A stretch of DNA of 64,000 nucleotides from Ophiura sarsii (GCA_035610835.1 CM069449.1:38795098-38859097); one strand, 5' to 3'. Shown: positions 33,303 to 46,013, numbered from the stretch's first letter. A program made the numbers and translations. Notes: generated from the sequence alone by a model not told the origin.

Positions 33303-33694
33303 CCCATTATAAAAAACAAGTGTTTAAATCATTTTGGTAGGTTGGTATATTTGAAATATATGATGATGAAAATTCAATCATATCCATAGTACCATTATGA
33401 AAACATGCGCTGTGCAAAGAACAATTTGATTGAAATCGTGTTCAGATGTGACTGCATCGCAAGTTATTATTCTTCTTCCATGTTATAGCATTTGCTTAAA
33501 AACAACACACAGCTAAAACGGATTTATACGTAATTGACTAGCAGAATGGGTATTAATTGGCTCTCTATTGCCCATAAAGGAGTGCTTGACATACATTTGC
33601 ATTTCGTTTAAGTTCTCATGTGGATTCACGACTTTCTCATTAAAAACCGTATTTTGTGACCAAACCTATTTCGTGTGCAGACTTTCATGCTATA
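33303..33694. other. Unassigned intergenic DNA
   Basis: No gene or repeat recognised. Confidence 0.4.
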
Positions 33695-34040
33695 CAGGGT
33701 GTCCCACTCCCAGAAAAACCTGTAACTTATTTTGACAGAGCTCAAGTATGACTTTTAAGCCATGGATTATACATTGTGGAAACCTTAGGATTTCCGCATT
33801 TACGTGGTGAAATAATAATTAAGATTAGTTAATCTGTTTTCAAATTATGCGCCTGCAAAGAAAGGTATGTCGAAAACCTGTTAACCGAGTTCCCCATTAA
33901 CATTTGCAACTATATCATGAATATTGACGGCGATTTAGTTTCACTTTTTCACCATGGATTGAAATCATGTTAATACATTCTGAAAGCTTTGAAATCTCCC
34001 AAATCGTGAATAAATAATCAACACTGTTAAATTGGTTTTT
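33695..34040. mobile_element. One end of a Tc1/mariner-like element
   Basis: TA then CAGGGTGTCCCACTCC at 33693 is a typical mariner/Tc1 terminus. Two diverged copies of a CATGGATT...GATTTCC block follow at about 33762 and 33953. No matching right end was found, so the extent is uncertain. Confidence 0.4.
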
Positions 34041-34074
34041 AATTCACGTGTGTCACAAGGCTGCAATGTAGTGG

Positions 34075-35035
34075 TCAATCTATAATCATACCTTGTCACA
34101 TACAAATACGTTTACTGGATGGATAAAAAGCTATATAATAATTTGGTCAGATCTAGTGTAACACTAACAATAAACTAATACTGCTTTTCAATTATTTTCT
34201 GGCAGCCATTTTGGAAAGTGATACAGAATCAAATTGTTACAGAGGTGGGCCTTAGAACATACTCTTTGGTGATTGTAATGCAATTATACACTCTTACATT
34301 TACAATATCTATTTTGGATTAGTATACACTCATGTAGACTATTCTTACATTTACAGCGGCCATTTTGGTGGCCATTTTGGATTTTAAGTATGTTATTACA
34401 ATGCAAATATACTGGATATGAGTTACTAGTGGTCTAATACATACATCGTAAAAACTATATTTTCATCATACATTTTGGTTGATATTATCCCATTTTATGG
34501 CATTTGACAATTTTTGCAGCCATTTAGGGACCCATTTTGAGGGCCATTTTGGATTAATAACTATATTAATAAAGCAAAAATCTACTGGATATGAATTACT
34601 AGTGGTCTAACACATACATCCCATCTCTAAAATTATATTTTCATCATACATTTCGATTGACGTTATGCCATTTTTTATAAACTTTGACCATTAATTTGGC
34701 GGCCATTTTGGTTTTAAAGTATGATAACAAAGCAAAAATACTAGATATGAATTTCTAGTGGTCAATCGCATGCATCCCATTGTATACTCTGATCATACAT
34801 GTTGGTTCATATATGCCAATTTATGGAATATTACCATTTTTGGCGGTCATTTTGGCGGCCATCTTGGATTAAGGTGTGTTAACAAAGTAAAAGTTCAGGA
34901 TATGAGTGTCTAGTGGTCTAATACATACATCCCACTCTATTAAAACTATACTTTCACCATACATTTTGATTGCTATAAGTAATTTTATGAGATTTGACCA
35001 GTTTTGGTGGCCAATTTGGACGCCATCTTGAAGCA
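34075..35035. repeat. Diverged tandem array built on GGCCATTTTGG
   Basis: Units of about 150-180 bp start near 34203, 34355, 34537, 34693, 34853 and 35010 at GCCATTTTGGATT-like motifs. They also share TACTGGATATGAATTACTAG, TGGTCTAATACATACATCCC and a TTTTCATCATACATTTTG segment. Identity between units is moderate, so the array is old. The motif and spacing recall the subterminal regions of the Academ-like element at 20281-24203. Confidence 0.75.
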
Positions 35036-37510
35036 TACCAAAAATGTTTTTGGTAACATCCTGAATATGTTTTAGGACCATGAAAGTAAAGTTTAAAAAA
35101 AGTTGGTTTGGGGGGTGCACGGTAACTTCTAGAACTGATATCGGTCGCTGATGTTGGCTGACGCGACGGGGACGGGCACAGAGCTTTTCTACTGCATGCT
35201 GGGATTACATTGAAACAACCTCATGTATGTAGGCCTATACTGAAATGACTGACTGTATATTGACTGTTTTCTATAGATTCACCCTCATGTAGCCCCCTAA
35301 TTAATTAGGATAGTTTCCCCTTGGGCGCTGTACCATATCAAACTTATCAAGTCATTCAAATAATGTTTTATTTGTGTTGGGTATCTTCTTTCCCCCAAGA
35401 TGACAAATACATAAATGTATTACGACAACTAATCTAAATGTAGTCACGTTCACTTGGTACGTGACTAGGTTTTTTTAAATTTCGTATTGTAAACCAATCT
35501 CTAGCATGTCTAGTGCAATGGCCAACTATTTAGATGACAAAACTTTCAACTCAATTATTACATTTTGTGTTATTTATGCATTGTCAAAATAGGTTTGTTC
35601 ATGTAACATTTGATCGTGCTTATTGTGTTATCAATAGTATTAGTTTTATAGACAGAAAGGGTATCGCACAAACTCGAAAACATCAATTTCTATAGAATGT
35701 TTCGATAATAGTTGTCACGATCCCCATACGGCGATGGCAAAATCACCCTGTTCATCCACGGGCCCGAAATTTGTTTGAATTTCAAAAATTGCTGACACTT
35801 CACCAAAATTCACCAGAATTTGCCTGACCGCCCGACTAGGCTACCCTGAGAGGTCCGTTTGCGCGTAGAACAGGTTTTTCGTCCCTAAACAGCGAGGTCC
35901 AATTTGATATTTCCATTTTAGGCAAATTTGTGCCAACGAGGGGTGGGGCTGGGTGGGGCTGGGTGGGGGTGGGGGGGGGGGCATCAGTGTCGAAATGTCG
36001 AATTGACGCACTATTCTTAAAGTACTACCGAAAAGGCCATAACAGATCAAATTTTGGGCCTATCAGAGGTCCAAATATATAACAAAATACTCCGATTTTG
36101 TTGAAAATTGTCTAAACATAATCTTAGTTTTCTGAAAAATGAACTTTAACAGATTAACAACTGCGGAGAAAACAGCCTTATGAAGAAGAAAAAATTACGC
36201 AACTTTTTTTCATCGTAGATCAATATAAACGGTTCGGAAATAAAACTTCTACCGTATAAGCAGGGAGGTGTCAAACAACAACCTTTATGAACTTTCTTCT
36301 AGCTAGCGTAGGCCTATTCTTCTATTTGTCTATCGATCGCATTGTACTTCTACTATGTCTCGATGTCTCAAAAGAGTTACTCGCTGCACTTAAAACAAGC
36401 AAGAGTGTTTTGTTAGTTAGGAACTTCAGTCGCAAAGGGGTTAACTTGCTGTCTTTATCATGTTTATGTTATCTGTATGTTTTGAGAATAAAGGTGTGCC
36501 GACGTGACAGGGCGCATCAAAGAACTTCTACAATTCACGCGAGACAAACCTGAAGGAGAACCTGGGGTGTTTCAGGAGGACTCGAAACAACACTCTAGTG
36601 TCAGCACAGCTAGCATTCAACAACACAGATTGTATCGCTATGGTTACGACATACACGACATAATGAATGGAGGAGAATATCTGTGAACACTTGTTTTTAA
36701 AGACAATATGGTGATGATAGAAATGGAGATGGAGATGACATTGTCTTTGTGATTTATGTAATTGATTAGTATAAGCACGTGCAAAGCTATAAGGTGACGA
36801 CCGACCCATTTTTTCTATCCAAAATGTTGAGGATTGGTTGGTTTTAGGGGGGTTTTAGATTTTTTTTTGAAAATGTCTTGAACGTTTTTGGATTTTTTAA
36901 AAATTCTTTTTCTTTTTTCTTTTGGTGGACATTTTGTAAAAATTGTTTTTGTTGTTGTGGAAAATTTCGAAAAATGTTAGAAATTCACGTCAATATTCAC
37001 GATTGTTTTTGAAAACAAAAAGCCCCGATCTACTGACACTTGATGTCCGTTCGCCCAGTTGATTCTTTTTATTGTCTATATAGGTAGAATTAGTGACACA
37101 TTTAGGCCTAGATGTGGTGAATCCTGTTATAGATAGAACCCGTTTTTAATCCATTCTATTTAGATCATATTATAATGATTTTGTACAGCCATTCAAATTG
37201 GGAATAAGTGGTTTTTGAAGTGCTTAAAAGCCGTAAAAGCCATACATGCATTTTAAAATAAAATAAACCAAATACATGTCAGTTTTTATATAGCGCTCAA
37301 AATATGATCAAAGCGCTTATTAATTACATTTATTATTCCGCTGTCCTTTCTAAGGATACATCAAAATCATTAAGATTCACTAGCGGTTGACTGTTGTTAT
37401 CTTTAAAGGGACATTGATGTCTGATTGATACATTAGATCCTCCGAGAAGGGAGCCCTCAGTTTTCCTGATTCCCTCCAAATGCAATGACATAAACTCTAT
37501 GTATATCAAC
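35036..37510. other. Unassigned DNA with a G-quadruplex-prone tract and a possible LINE tail
   Basis: At 35938-35981 runs of GGGG are separated by short CT/T linkers, a strong G-quadruplex pattern on the plus strand. At about 37255-37330 the minus strand reads GAGCGCTATATAAAAACTGA, like a CR1/L2 3' end. No protein gene is supported. Confidence 0.45.
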
Positions 37511-37686
37511 TCTTTATTTCCACGCGGCAGGCGTCTGCAGACGACATTCCAAAATTTCACAATGTTTGAAAAATGTCACAATTATTGAATGTCATCACAT
37601 ATTTGGAATCACCATGAAAAATGCATTAACGTAAGTACAAACATGCCTTGTATTGGTTCAGTAATCCCTGAGATAGACTTTGAAAA
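37511..37686. mobile_element. TTAA MITE, CACTTTCCACGCGGC family, truncated
   Basis: Starts TTTCCACGCGGCAGGCGTC and continues through GTATTGGTTCAGTAATCCC, then stops after AGATAGACTTTGAAAAC. The other terminus is missing. Confidence 0.75.
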
Positions 37687-38037
37687 CACACCACACACAG
37701 CGGTATGGACCATCTGGTGACTGCATAGAGAGAGTGTTGGTATAGATAACTGACCCGCTGAAGTGTTTCTAGAAATTGGATTCAAATACAGTACTATTAA
37801 TGGGAATTCTAGCTTCTAGGCGATGCCAGCAGAGCTAAGTCATTATTTCAAAGAGGGGAAAGTAAATAAAATAAATAAATACAATTTAACAAAATTTGAA
37901 AACCCCTATAGTTAGCCACTGCCGATGAGCCTGAACATGCTACGAGACTGAGTTCGCTCAGGATTCTCGACCTTATGCTCACTGACGAGGGAGTGTAAAT
38001 TTCAAATTGGGTTACCTGCATGGGAACTTCATTTGAA
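37687..38037. other. Unassigned intergenic DNA
   Basis: No gene recognised. Confidence 0.4.
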
Positions 38038-38246
38038 CAGTGGCGTACCCGAAATAACATAACACCGTGGGTAAAAACGTCCCTCCGTCGGTAGATTTGC
38101 GATTTTGACCATGCGATTTTTTTTGCCAGTTATGTTGACAACTTCATCGCTACCCCCCCCCCCCCCCCTACCCCGTCGGTACAAATATACTTGCCCCCCC
38201 CCCCCCCCCCCCCCCCCCCAGTTTCCAAAAGCTGGGTACGCCACTG
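38038..38246. mobile_element. hAT-like MITE with perfect 8-bp TSD
   Basis: Ends CAGTGGCGTACCC and GGGTACGCCACTG are flanked by CATTTGAA at 38030-38037 and 38247-38254. The interior has C-tracts of 15 and about 25. This copy gives the best evidence for 8-bp duplication in the family. Confidence 0.92.
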
Positions 38247-38254
38247 CATTTGAA

Positions 38255-39353
38255 ACTTGCACTCACTGTGTGGAGGATTATGGTCATACCTTAAACAGGG
38301 GGCAGGGGGATGTATGGACTCAAACTAGAATAGCCCTAAGTGCCCGTACTTTTGCAAAATGCATTGAGATTTCTAGTTTTGGCCGAAACAGCATCTCTCA
38401 AAAATAATCTTAAAGCCCCAGGCATCTTCTCATTCCACCAGTGGCTTCATCAAGCCAATCTGCCAATCTGACACATTTGAGCAATAGAGGGCGCTGTAAT
38501 ACCAAATGTTTAAAATTAACACCATAGATTCTGTATTTTGTAAATAATATCTAGTAAGATTGACAGTCAAGTTGTCCACCATTTAGGTCTTTAACAGGCG
38601 TATGAGGTTATACATGTGTAAAAACACCGATATTTGAATACTATCTGGAAAAGAGGATTCATCAAACCTTATGATAATGTAAACTTTGAGCAACTAAAAT
38701 CAGTTATCTAGAGTAAATATATTGTTATCGAAGGGAGGGATTCATCATTGATCTGAGGCGATTAACTTTGAGCGAGGAACTCAGAAAGTGGCAAGTAATA
38801 AAAGCATCTAGAATAAACAATTAATGCCTTATGCAAGACGTGGAAACTTAGTAATAGTCCTACTATTAAATCCGTTGTCGATTTGTTTCGTGAAACAGGT
38901 TTTTCCCCCTAGAGTACAACAAATTCTAACCTTTAAAAAGCTTAAACGGTCCTCCTCACATATCCGTTTGAACATGCATAATAGCACGTAAAATTCTAAG
39001 GGAATGTTTCTACGGTTATAATAATAAGTGGTAGTATGGTCATATTTTAATTCTTAGATGGCCACTGAACTTACGGAACAATTCCATTTGTATTCGATTA
39101 CATTAGCATGATTAGCGAGACTGTTTTATCTAGACTCGATGAGTTTTTATCGAGCCTGATTTGACAAAATATCAAGACCAGGTTCGAGCAGCAAGGGATT
39201 ATTTATTAAAGCATAATACCCTTGTCTATAAATTATAAAGAAGGATAAGAGGGCGGTATGTAAGTAGAGCTTCGGGTTATTTAATTTAATTATTTTCCGG
39301 ATACGGTCTCGATACCAGTATCGATATGATACATCCAGCTTAGTATGTGTATT
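38255..39353. other. Unassigned intergenic DNA
   Basis: No gene recognised. From about 39120 to 39960, flanking and separating two MITEs, TATCGAGCC-like words recur. Confidence 0.4.
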
Positions 39354-39588
39354 TACTTTCCACGCGGCAGGCGTCTGCAGACTTCAGTTCTTAAATTGAA
39401 CAACATTATTGAATTTCTTCATCATATTTGGAATCACAATGAGAAATGCATTAAAATAAGTACAAACATGCCTAGTATTGGTTCAGTATTTCTTGAGATA
39501 GACTAAAAAGTTTGGAAAGGTTTTTGAAGAAGAAAAAAAATCTGTTTTGTATAAATTATGGTAAAAACTAATAGCCGCGTGGAAAGTG
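39354..39588. mobile_element. TTAA MITE, CACTTTCCACGCGGC family
   Basis: Left end ACTTTCCACGCGGCAGGC has lost the first bases and TTAA. The right end GCCGCGTGGAAAGTG is followed by TTAA at 39589-39592. Confidence 0.82.
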
Positions 39589-39675
39589 TTAATATTCCCC
39601 AGGTTATTAGTGACTACTGGCATGGCCCTCGTATCGAGCCCGATATCGAGCACCAATGTCAATTTTATCGAGCCA

Positions 39676-39917
39676 CAACCTTTCCTTGCGGCTGTTGGTT
39701 TTACAATACGAAACAGATTTTTTCAGAAACGTTTCTCAAAATGTCAAGGTCTATCTGAAGGATTACTGAACCAATACTAGTCATGTTTGTACTTATTTTA
39801 ATGCATTTCTCATGGTGATTCTAAATATCAATGTAATGAAATTCAATAATGTTGAGATGTGAAACATTTTGTGACATTTTGGATTGTCGGCTGCAGCTGC
39901 CTGCCGCGTGGAAAGTG
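39676..39917. mobile_element. TTAA MITE, CACTTTCCACGCGGC family, opposite orientation
   Basis: Degenerate left end (CCTTTCCTTGCGGC), good right end GCCGCGTGGAAAGTG with TTAA at 39918-39921. It lies 87 bp from the previous copy and in inverse orientation. Confidence 0.82.
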
Positions 39918-39921
39918 TTAA

Positions 39922-40569
39922 GAAATATCGAGCCCAAAACGTATCATCGACTCTTAATGCAGTCTCGATAATTGTATCGTGTATAAATGGAACTATTGAC
40001 ATAGGATAGCGACGACGACAATGTCGATTATGGTTATGGCAGTTAGAGATCCACATTTGCCGAAATATAGCAAAAATATAGTTGGTAAAAATCCTATAAT
40101 AGGTATTTAATAACAATCTGAACTCAACATGCTCAAGCGTCTATCCACTTTCTGCAGCCAATCCGTTCAATTACGTGATGGAATAACGTACGGTCAATCA
40201 ACAGCTTATTTTCTGTCACGATATTAATACATCTATAATATTTATTTACAAATTATATCAGACCATTGGGTTATTAGTATAGCGTTAACTATTGCAAAAG
40301 GTCAATTAGTGCCTTAATTGGTCGTCTTTTGTAATATTGTTTTTCTCATACAAATAAAATTGTATATACATATATAATGCGTAACATATGTTACCTGGTC
40401 TAGGTCATGTACGCGCTTACTATTGCGAGGTTATTTTCTGTTTACTGGACCAGAATAAACAGTAGTGTTACTATTATTAAACACTAACCAATCTCTATGT
40501 TTCATTCGCTTTCATTGAACCTGCGTAAAGCATTGATTTGCAAAAAGTGCAGCCATCTGAAATGTGCTA
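39922..40569. other. Unassigned intergenic DNA
   Basis: No gene or repeat recognised. Confidence 0.4.
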
Positions 40570-40571
40570 TA

Positions 40572-41637
40572 CATGGTGTCTCAAAAAAAATTACAACGCA
40601 CCTTTAGAGGATTGTAACTTTCTGAATAAGTGTCAGAATAGAATAACTCAAACAACAAAATAAAAGCAAAATAGTTTGCTATACTTTAAAGAAAACCAGA
40701 TGATTCGGTTCAGTAATTCCAGAGAAATGAGCAATTACGTAACATTAGTCTGGGAACACTTCCATCCAAGTTTGCTCATATTGAGTGATTCAGACAGCAC
40801 ATAAATGAAATCAATACTTCTCTACAAAATGACATGGATTAACGTGTTTTTATGGTTCTAGATTTTATTTTACACCAAATAATATGCCAGATGAGACCAA
40901 AGTTTTACACAAAATATAAAATAAAAGTTGTCTAGATTATTTTCATCACATTTTATACTTAAGAACAGTAAAATTTCTACGATAAATTCAATCTTTTTAT
41001 AACAATTGGAAACATAATTATAGTAATTTTAGTAAATATGAACATTGTCGTTATTAAACCAAGTTCAAGAACTAATAACATCGCGCATACAACTTATCAA
41101 GCTTTTAGTCTTCATATTTTGAACTTGAAGGCTGAAATCATGTATATTATAAAATTATCACCAATTTTGCGCATGATGGTCAAATTATTAGTATCACAAT
41201 TGAAAACAAAATAAATGTTTTGTTTACATTAAAAGAGTATGGTCATATCTCTCTCCTTACAATGAGTCGTATTGTTTTTGGTTTTCTGAGTGTTATGAGT
41301 GTTATGATCGATTATTCAGTATTCTTAGATCACAAATTGAACTTTTTTTTATCATAGTATTAAACAGTGCTGGCTAATTGAACATTAATGAGTAAGTAAC
41401 CAGCCGCGCAAGTGAAAATCTGTCAAAATATGCAAACTTGGATGGAAGTGTTCCGTGACTACTCTTACGTAATCACAGATATATCCATATTTACTTAACA
41501 AAATTCAACGCTGTTTTCTTCCAATTGTAAAAAACTAATTTGGTCTTATTTTACAGTTTGAATTGTAAAATTCAGATACTTAATTAGGAAGTTATGATCG
41601 CCTAATTGTGCGTTGTAATTTGTTTTGAGACACCCTG
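40572..41637. mobile_element. Tc1/mariner-like non-autonomous element, 1.07 kb
   Basis: Ends CATGGTGTCTCAAAA and TTTTGAGACACCCTG with TA at 40570-40571 and 41638-41639. ATTACAACGCAC is shared just inside. A second inverted pair further in (AACACTTCCATCCAAGTTTG near 40757 and its complement near 41434) shows that the inverted repeats are long. No transposase frame remains. Confidence 0.85.
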
Positions 41638-41928
41638 TAAATGTGTTTATATTAAGCAGATTTTGCATTTAAAAGTCATGGTTAATAAAAGTAAATGGGG
41701 AAATAGTAAATGGGGAAAAGGGGGAAATAAGGATACCAAAAAAAAATTGTTATGACGGCGAGCCAGCTGCAGAACGGTGCCTGACAGTATTGCAGTGAAA
41801 TGATGAATCGGTTATTCATCACCAAGTGCACATGTGTGTTGAATAGCCATGGTGTAAAGTCTTTGGTTTAACCATGGTTTAACACTTCAGCGCCCAGGTA
41901 TAGCATACAATGTATGTATGTGGTATTA

Positions 41929-42138
41929 GGGACGCACCATTAGATTTTCAGGTGGGCAGGAGAAAACCCCCCCCCCCCCCCCCTGATGAGTAAAAAAATA
42001 ATCTACCCACCCAACTCAATATGAATGAATACATCAACAAACAAAAATCCACCCTTACGGCGGCCCCCCAAAAAAGAAATCACCCCCACCCCGCACCCAA
42101 CTTCCTACATCCCCCCTGAAAATCTAATGGTGCGTCCC
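41929..42138. mobile_element. Harbinger-like MITE with TTA TSD, copy 2
   Basis: Ends GGGACGCACCATTAGAT and its complement, TTA at 41926-41928 and 42139-42141. Shorter than the copy at 5784-6069 and with a long C-tract. Confidence 0.85.
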
Positions 42139-42382
42139 TTAGTATGGTGTACGATATATAATACTAGGCCCTGCGAGGTGTTTGAGGCCTTTTAAAATCA
42201 TGATTCATTAAAAGCTAATAGGCATACATTCAATCAAGATTGTTAATAGTTTAATCAGTCTAGAGGTACTTAATCATTTAATACTATTTACCTGAAATTA
42301 AGTTGCATTTTTCTAGTTACACTAAATAATTTGTCATTTGTAAAGTCTGCAGAATATTGCTTCACCTATTGGGCGTAGTTAC

Positions 42383-42738
42383 AGGGACACGAAGTCATGT
42401 TGAATCTATTTTATTTTAATTAATTTACTTCAGTCTTAAAGATGAACATTAAAACTTGCCATTATTGTTGTTTATACTCACAAAAACACAGCAAAACTTG
42501 ATTAAAACAATGTTCAAATATGTTGGAATACCATCCCGTTAACACCTGTCCATACGTAAAATGCTCGTTGCGGCTCTACCAGCATTTTTGAATCGACGTT
42601 TTGTTGTACAAAGAGGGCTGATTTGTCTTAATCCTTATAGGTGTAAATTCATACATGTAATGCAATTATAAAAATATACAAATCCCAGTTTTTATCATAA
42701 TTGAGGGCGCAGCGTCCAACACATCTCTTCGTGTCCCT
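42383..42738. mobile_element. TTAA-flanked MITE (piggyBac/Kolobok-type), copy 2
   Basis: Ends AGGGACACGAAG and CTTCGTGTCCCT. The right flank is TTAA (42739-42742), the left is mutated to TTAC (42379-42382). Interior matches 5006-5402 in reverse. Confidence 0.78.
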
Positions 42739-42777
42739 TTAAGTATTTAAATGATCATTAACACCACGTGCAGTTAT

Positions 42778-43810
42778 CAGTCAGCTGTAGAACGGGGCCC
42801 CGTTTCAATTGAGGGCGCTCTATTAAAGGCATATTATGTGATCTTTTCCAGAGGGCGCCCTCTATTCATTTTTTTTTTTAGAAAGTAGATTTTCTTGCAG
42901 ATTTACATTTCCGATCATAAATCATACATACATTCCAAGTTACAGAGCGATACGATTCCTAATTACCTGAAAATCATGGTTTTAGAGTGAATTTAGAGTG
43001 AAAAATATAAAGTGTCCGGATTTGGACAGTTTATTTTCACTCTAAAACCATGATTTTGAAGTAATTAAGAATCGTATCGCCCTGTAACTTGGAATGTATG
43101 CATGATTTATAATCAGAAATGTAAATCTGCAAGAAAATCTGCTTTCTATTTTTTTTTCGATGTTGAGGGCGTTCCCTGGAAAGATCACATAATATACCTT
43201 TAAGTGACGCACTGCCGTCATTTTTTTACACAGCGATTCATCAAGTGACGGAGGTCCGTCGCCCGCCGGAATACGAACAAAAAACACTTTTCAATAGAGG
43301 ACGGGCTTGGGAACGAGACTGCGTTTCTAAGGGAACGGCCTCATGTCTCAGTAATTTTCAAAATTCATAAAAAACCCGATTTTGCCTATTTTAAACAACG
43401 AAATAAATCTCTTATCACAGAGATAACCGTTACAAATGCATCACTTCTGAATGCTATAGGGCTTATATTTAATGTAAAAATGATCACACTTACCCTAAAC
43501 ATTCTATAAAATGGTGTAATTTCGTTTAGAAAATGGTGGTCTCATCGCAGATAACCGGTCAAAAATACATAATTTTAGCTTGTGTCGTGTGATGTTGGGG
43601 TCAAAAGTTAAATTAAATCATCGAACTGGATGTCGCAAGGAGTTCTGGTGCCTCAACTCGATGGATAGTTACTTGTTATGCAGATAATTGGGGGTAAAAG
43701 GCGAAAATGCAATCATTGCGCAAATTGACGGGTGTACGTTACCTTGGTAACGTACATCCGTCGTTTTAGAGCGCCCTCAATTGAAACGGAGCCCGTTCAA
43801 CAGCTGGCTG
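42778..43810. mobile_element. Foldback element with GTTAT TSD, split by a TTAA MITE
   Basis: Inverted ends of about 45 bp (CAGTCAGCTGTAGAACGGG ... TCAATTGAGGGCGCTCT and complement) with GTTAT at 42773-42777 and 43811-43815. A palindrome centred near 43745 (GTACGTTACC/GGTAACGTAC) lies in the right half. The foldback MITE at 42827-43199 is inserted near its left end. No coding frame. Confidence 0.78.
42827..43199. mobile_element. TTAA foldback MITE, complete, nested
   Basis: Almost the whole element is one inverted repeat of about 180-bp arms, from AGGCATATTATGTGATC to ATCACATAATATACCT. TTAA is at 42823-42826 and 43200-43203. As single-stranded DNA or RNA it would form a long hairpin. Confidence 0.9.
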
Positions 43811-43815
43811 GTTAT

Positions 43816-45001
43816 ACTAGAGGCCGTTGTAATTTGTTGGAGAATTTTTTTCTTCTTCTCCTAACAAGAAACAATCCTGGTGAGTTTAACCATGGTCCAG
43901 TTCAAGATACACATTATCATTATGTGCAGTAGGTAATATGCTGAGAATGAAGAGAATCCACTGAAATTGTATGCTAAACCACTTTTTTTCACCATTTCAA
44001 TGGGAAATCCTAAAACTATTAAATGGCTCTCTTTTCCAGACTACTCACAGATTCTGAGCTTAAAATGCATATAATAAATAGATCATGAACAAAAAAGCTT
44101 GTAAACATCGAAGAAATACAATGGTATTTGAACTACAGCTTACTTTAAAATATCAATGCAATGGACTCCACCGCAGACATAGTAAGTGCGCACTCTCAGA
44201 AAAAGTACGTAGGTGACAATAGGCCAAACAAATTAAATACTTTGTGTCTCAGCACCTTTTGGCTAAAAAGCTATGTGCTGTGATTTTTTGTTTTACAAAA
44301 ATGAGCTATACAAAAATGAGCTATAGCCTATGCGATATTTTCTTTAGCTATGTCTAATACCTGTATGAACTTAACGTATGTGGCCTTTCCACGTACAGTA
44401 TATTTACCTACGAATGAGTGACGAGTGTTGCGATATTAATAAAATTCACATTTATAATAAAAGTTGCCGAGAATCGCGGAAACAAACTAGTTTAAAAATA
44501 AATTAAAATAATTGCTGCCGCGCGCAGCAAATCTCATTTTAAAAGCAATGAGCGCGGGCTGCTGAGACAAGGTTTTAATTTCTTTGTGGCTTAAGTAGGT
44601 GATTTGTCAGCAAACACATAAATTTAACTCGGGAGTAAGACGTGCCCTGGGGGAGAACGCTCGGATGTAATGTTGTACGCATCCGCAGGATGTAACGCTG
44701 TACGCATCCAACGCATGATTGAAAACGCGACGCGGAATGCGGGTATCAAAAGTGCAATAAATTACAGAGAATTCAGGTAGGCCAATATTTTTCAAAAATC
44801 CGTGCTATGGTACCGGTAGCCTACACAAGTAATCATGCTAAAATAGGTTGTCCATGCGCACGGACTACACAAAAACCTGCGTGAAACCACGACGCAGTGT
44901 GGCGTGATAGTGCGTGGTGAGGGGAGAGCCTCACTTTCAATGGTTCTATATCTGTACCATGCAAGTAGCGTATTGGGAGGCGAGCTCATTACGCGTGACC
45001 C
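43816..45001. other. Unassigned intergenic DNA
   Basis: No gene is supported. A short duplication (TGTAACGCTGTACGCATCC-like) occurs at about 44668-44710. Confidence 0.4.
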
Positions 45002-45003
45002 TA

Positions 45004-45212
45004 TAGTTTGATCAGTTCCAAATTGGCGAAGCCTTCTTACAGCAGCGAGCGAATACAGAAGGACGCAGTCGCGTTGAAGGCAACATTCGCACTGTACATC
45101 ATATGCGAGACGCGTACGTGCAGCCAACATTTGGAGAGTACGCTTGGATTACTTATGCTCGCGGAGAAATAATAACCGAATATTTCTCGCCAATTTGGAA
45201 CTGATTAAACTA
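45004..45212. mobile_element. TA-flanked MITE, CTATAGTTT family
   Basis: Inverted ends TAGTTTGATCAGTTCC then AAATTGGCGA and complement, TA on both sides (45002-45003, 45213-45214). A partial relative is at 7196-7370. Confidence 0.78.
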
Positions 45213-45216
45213 TAGG

Positions 45217-45789
45217 CAGGGTCTCTTAGACTACTACATTACAAAGGTTCAGATGAACAGTTACGTGTTACATGGGAGGCACCAGTCTAGTGCTGCACAA
45301 AGTATATATACAGATGTTGTAGGCTACGGATGTTGAATAATATTGTATTATAAAATGATACATTTGTAATATACACTGTTAAATGAGATAATGAAATTAT
45401 TATATTGTATGAAGACGGAGAATAAAATCTAAAAGAAACTTTAATAACTATATGGAAACTACGATAATGGTAGTGTCGGAGAGCCAAACAAATACAGATT
45501 ACATACAGTATACACATTTGCATTGCCCTTAAATACGACCATGACAACCCCCCCCCCCCCCCCCCTCCCCCCTTCCCCCTTCCCCCGGATCGTAAACTAT
45601 TATTAGCGGTACACGTGGCCTGGGGGCGCCCGGCTTAAACGTTTGAACTTGAACTTGACTCCGATCAACTTTACCCGCGTTACAAACTCATAAAATTGTG
45701 TGGAGGTCAGGTAAAATTTGCGAGTGAATGGTAGATGTATCACACACCAGTCAGAAATACAGTAGTCCTAAAAAAGTAACTTTATACCG
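45217..45789. other. Unassigned DNA with a C-rich tract
   Basis: C-rich tract at 45547-45587. No gene recognised. Confidence 0.4.
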
Positions 45790-46013
45790 CAGTGGCGTAG
45801 CCAGGTTTTTCTCAGTGGGGGGGCAAAGGGGGGGCCGGGAGTTTTGGTGGGGGGGCAACAACCAAATTGAGGATTGAATTTCCTTGTGTTGTGAATAGGT
45901 TAGTCCCAAATTATTTCAACTGACATTTCCCACAGGGGGGGCAACAGGGGGGGCAGAGAACCCCACAGGGGGGGCAGCTGCCCCCCCTTGCCCCCCCCTT
46001 GGCTACGCCACTG
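45790..46013. mobile_element. hAT-like MITE (CAGTGGCGTAGCCAG family)
   Basis: Ends CAGTGGCGTAGCCAGG and GGCTACGCCACTG. Flanks share ATACC, so the 8-bp duplication is degraded. Interior has many G7 runs. Confidence 0.85.

Noticed and set aside
36287..36686. Frames of 88 and 60 residues that looked like exons
   Set aside because: No conserved motif, no convincing splice sites, and the opposite strand is equally open.
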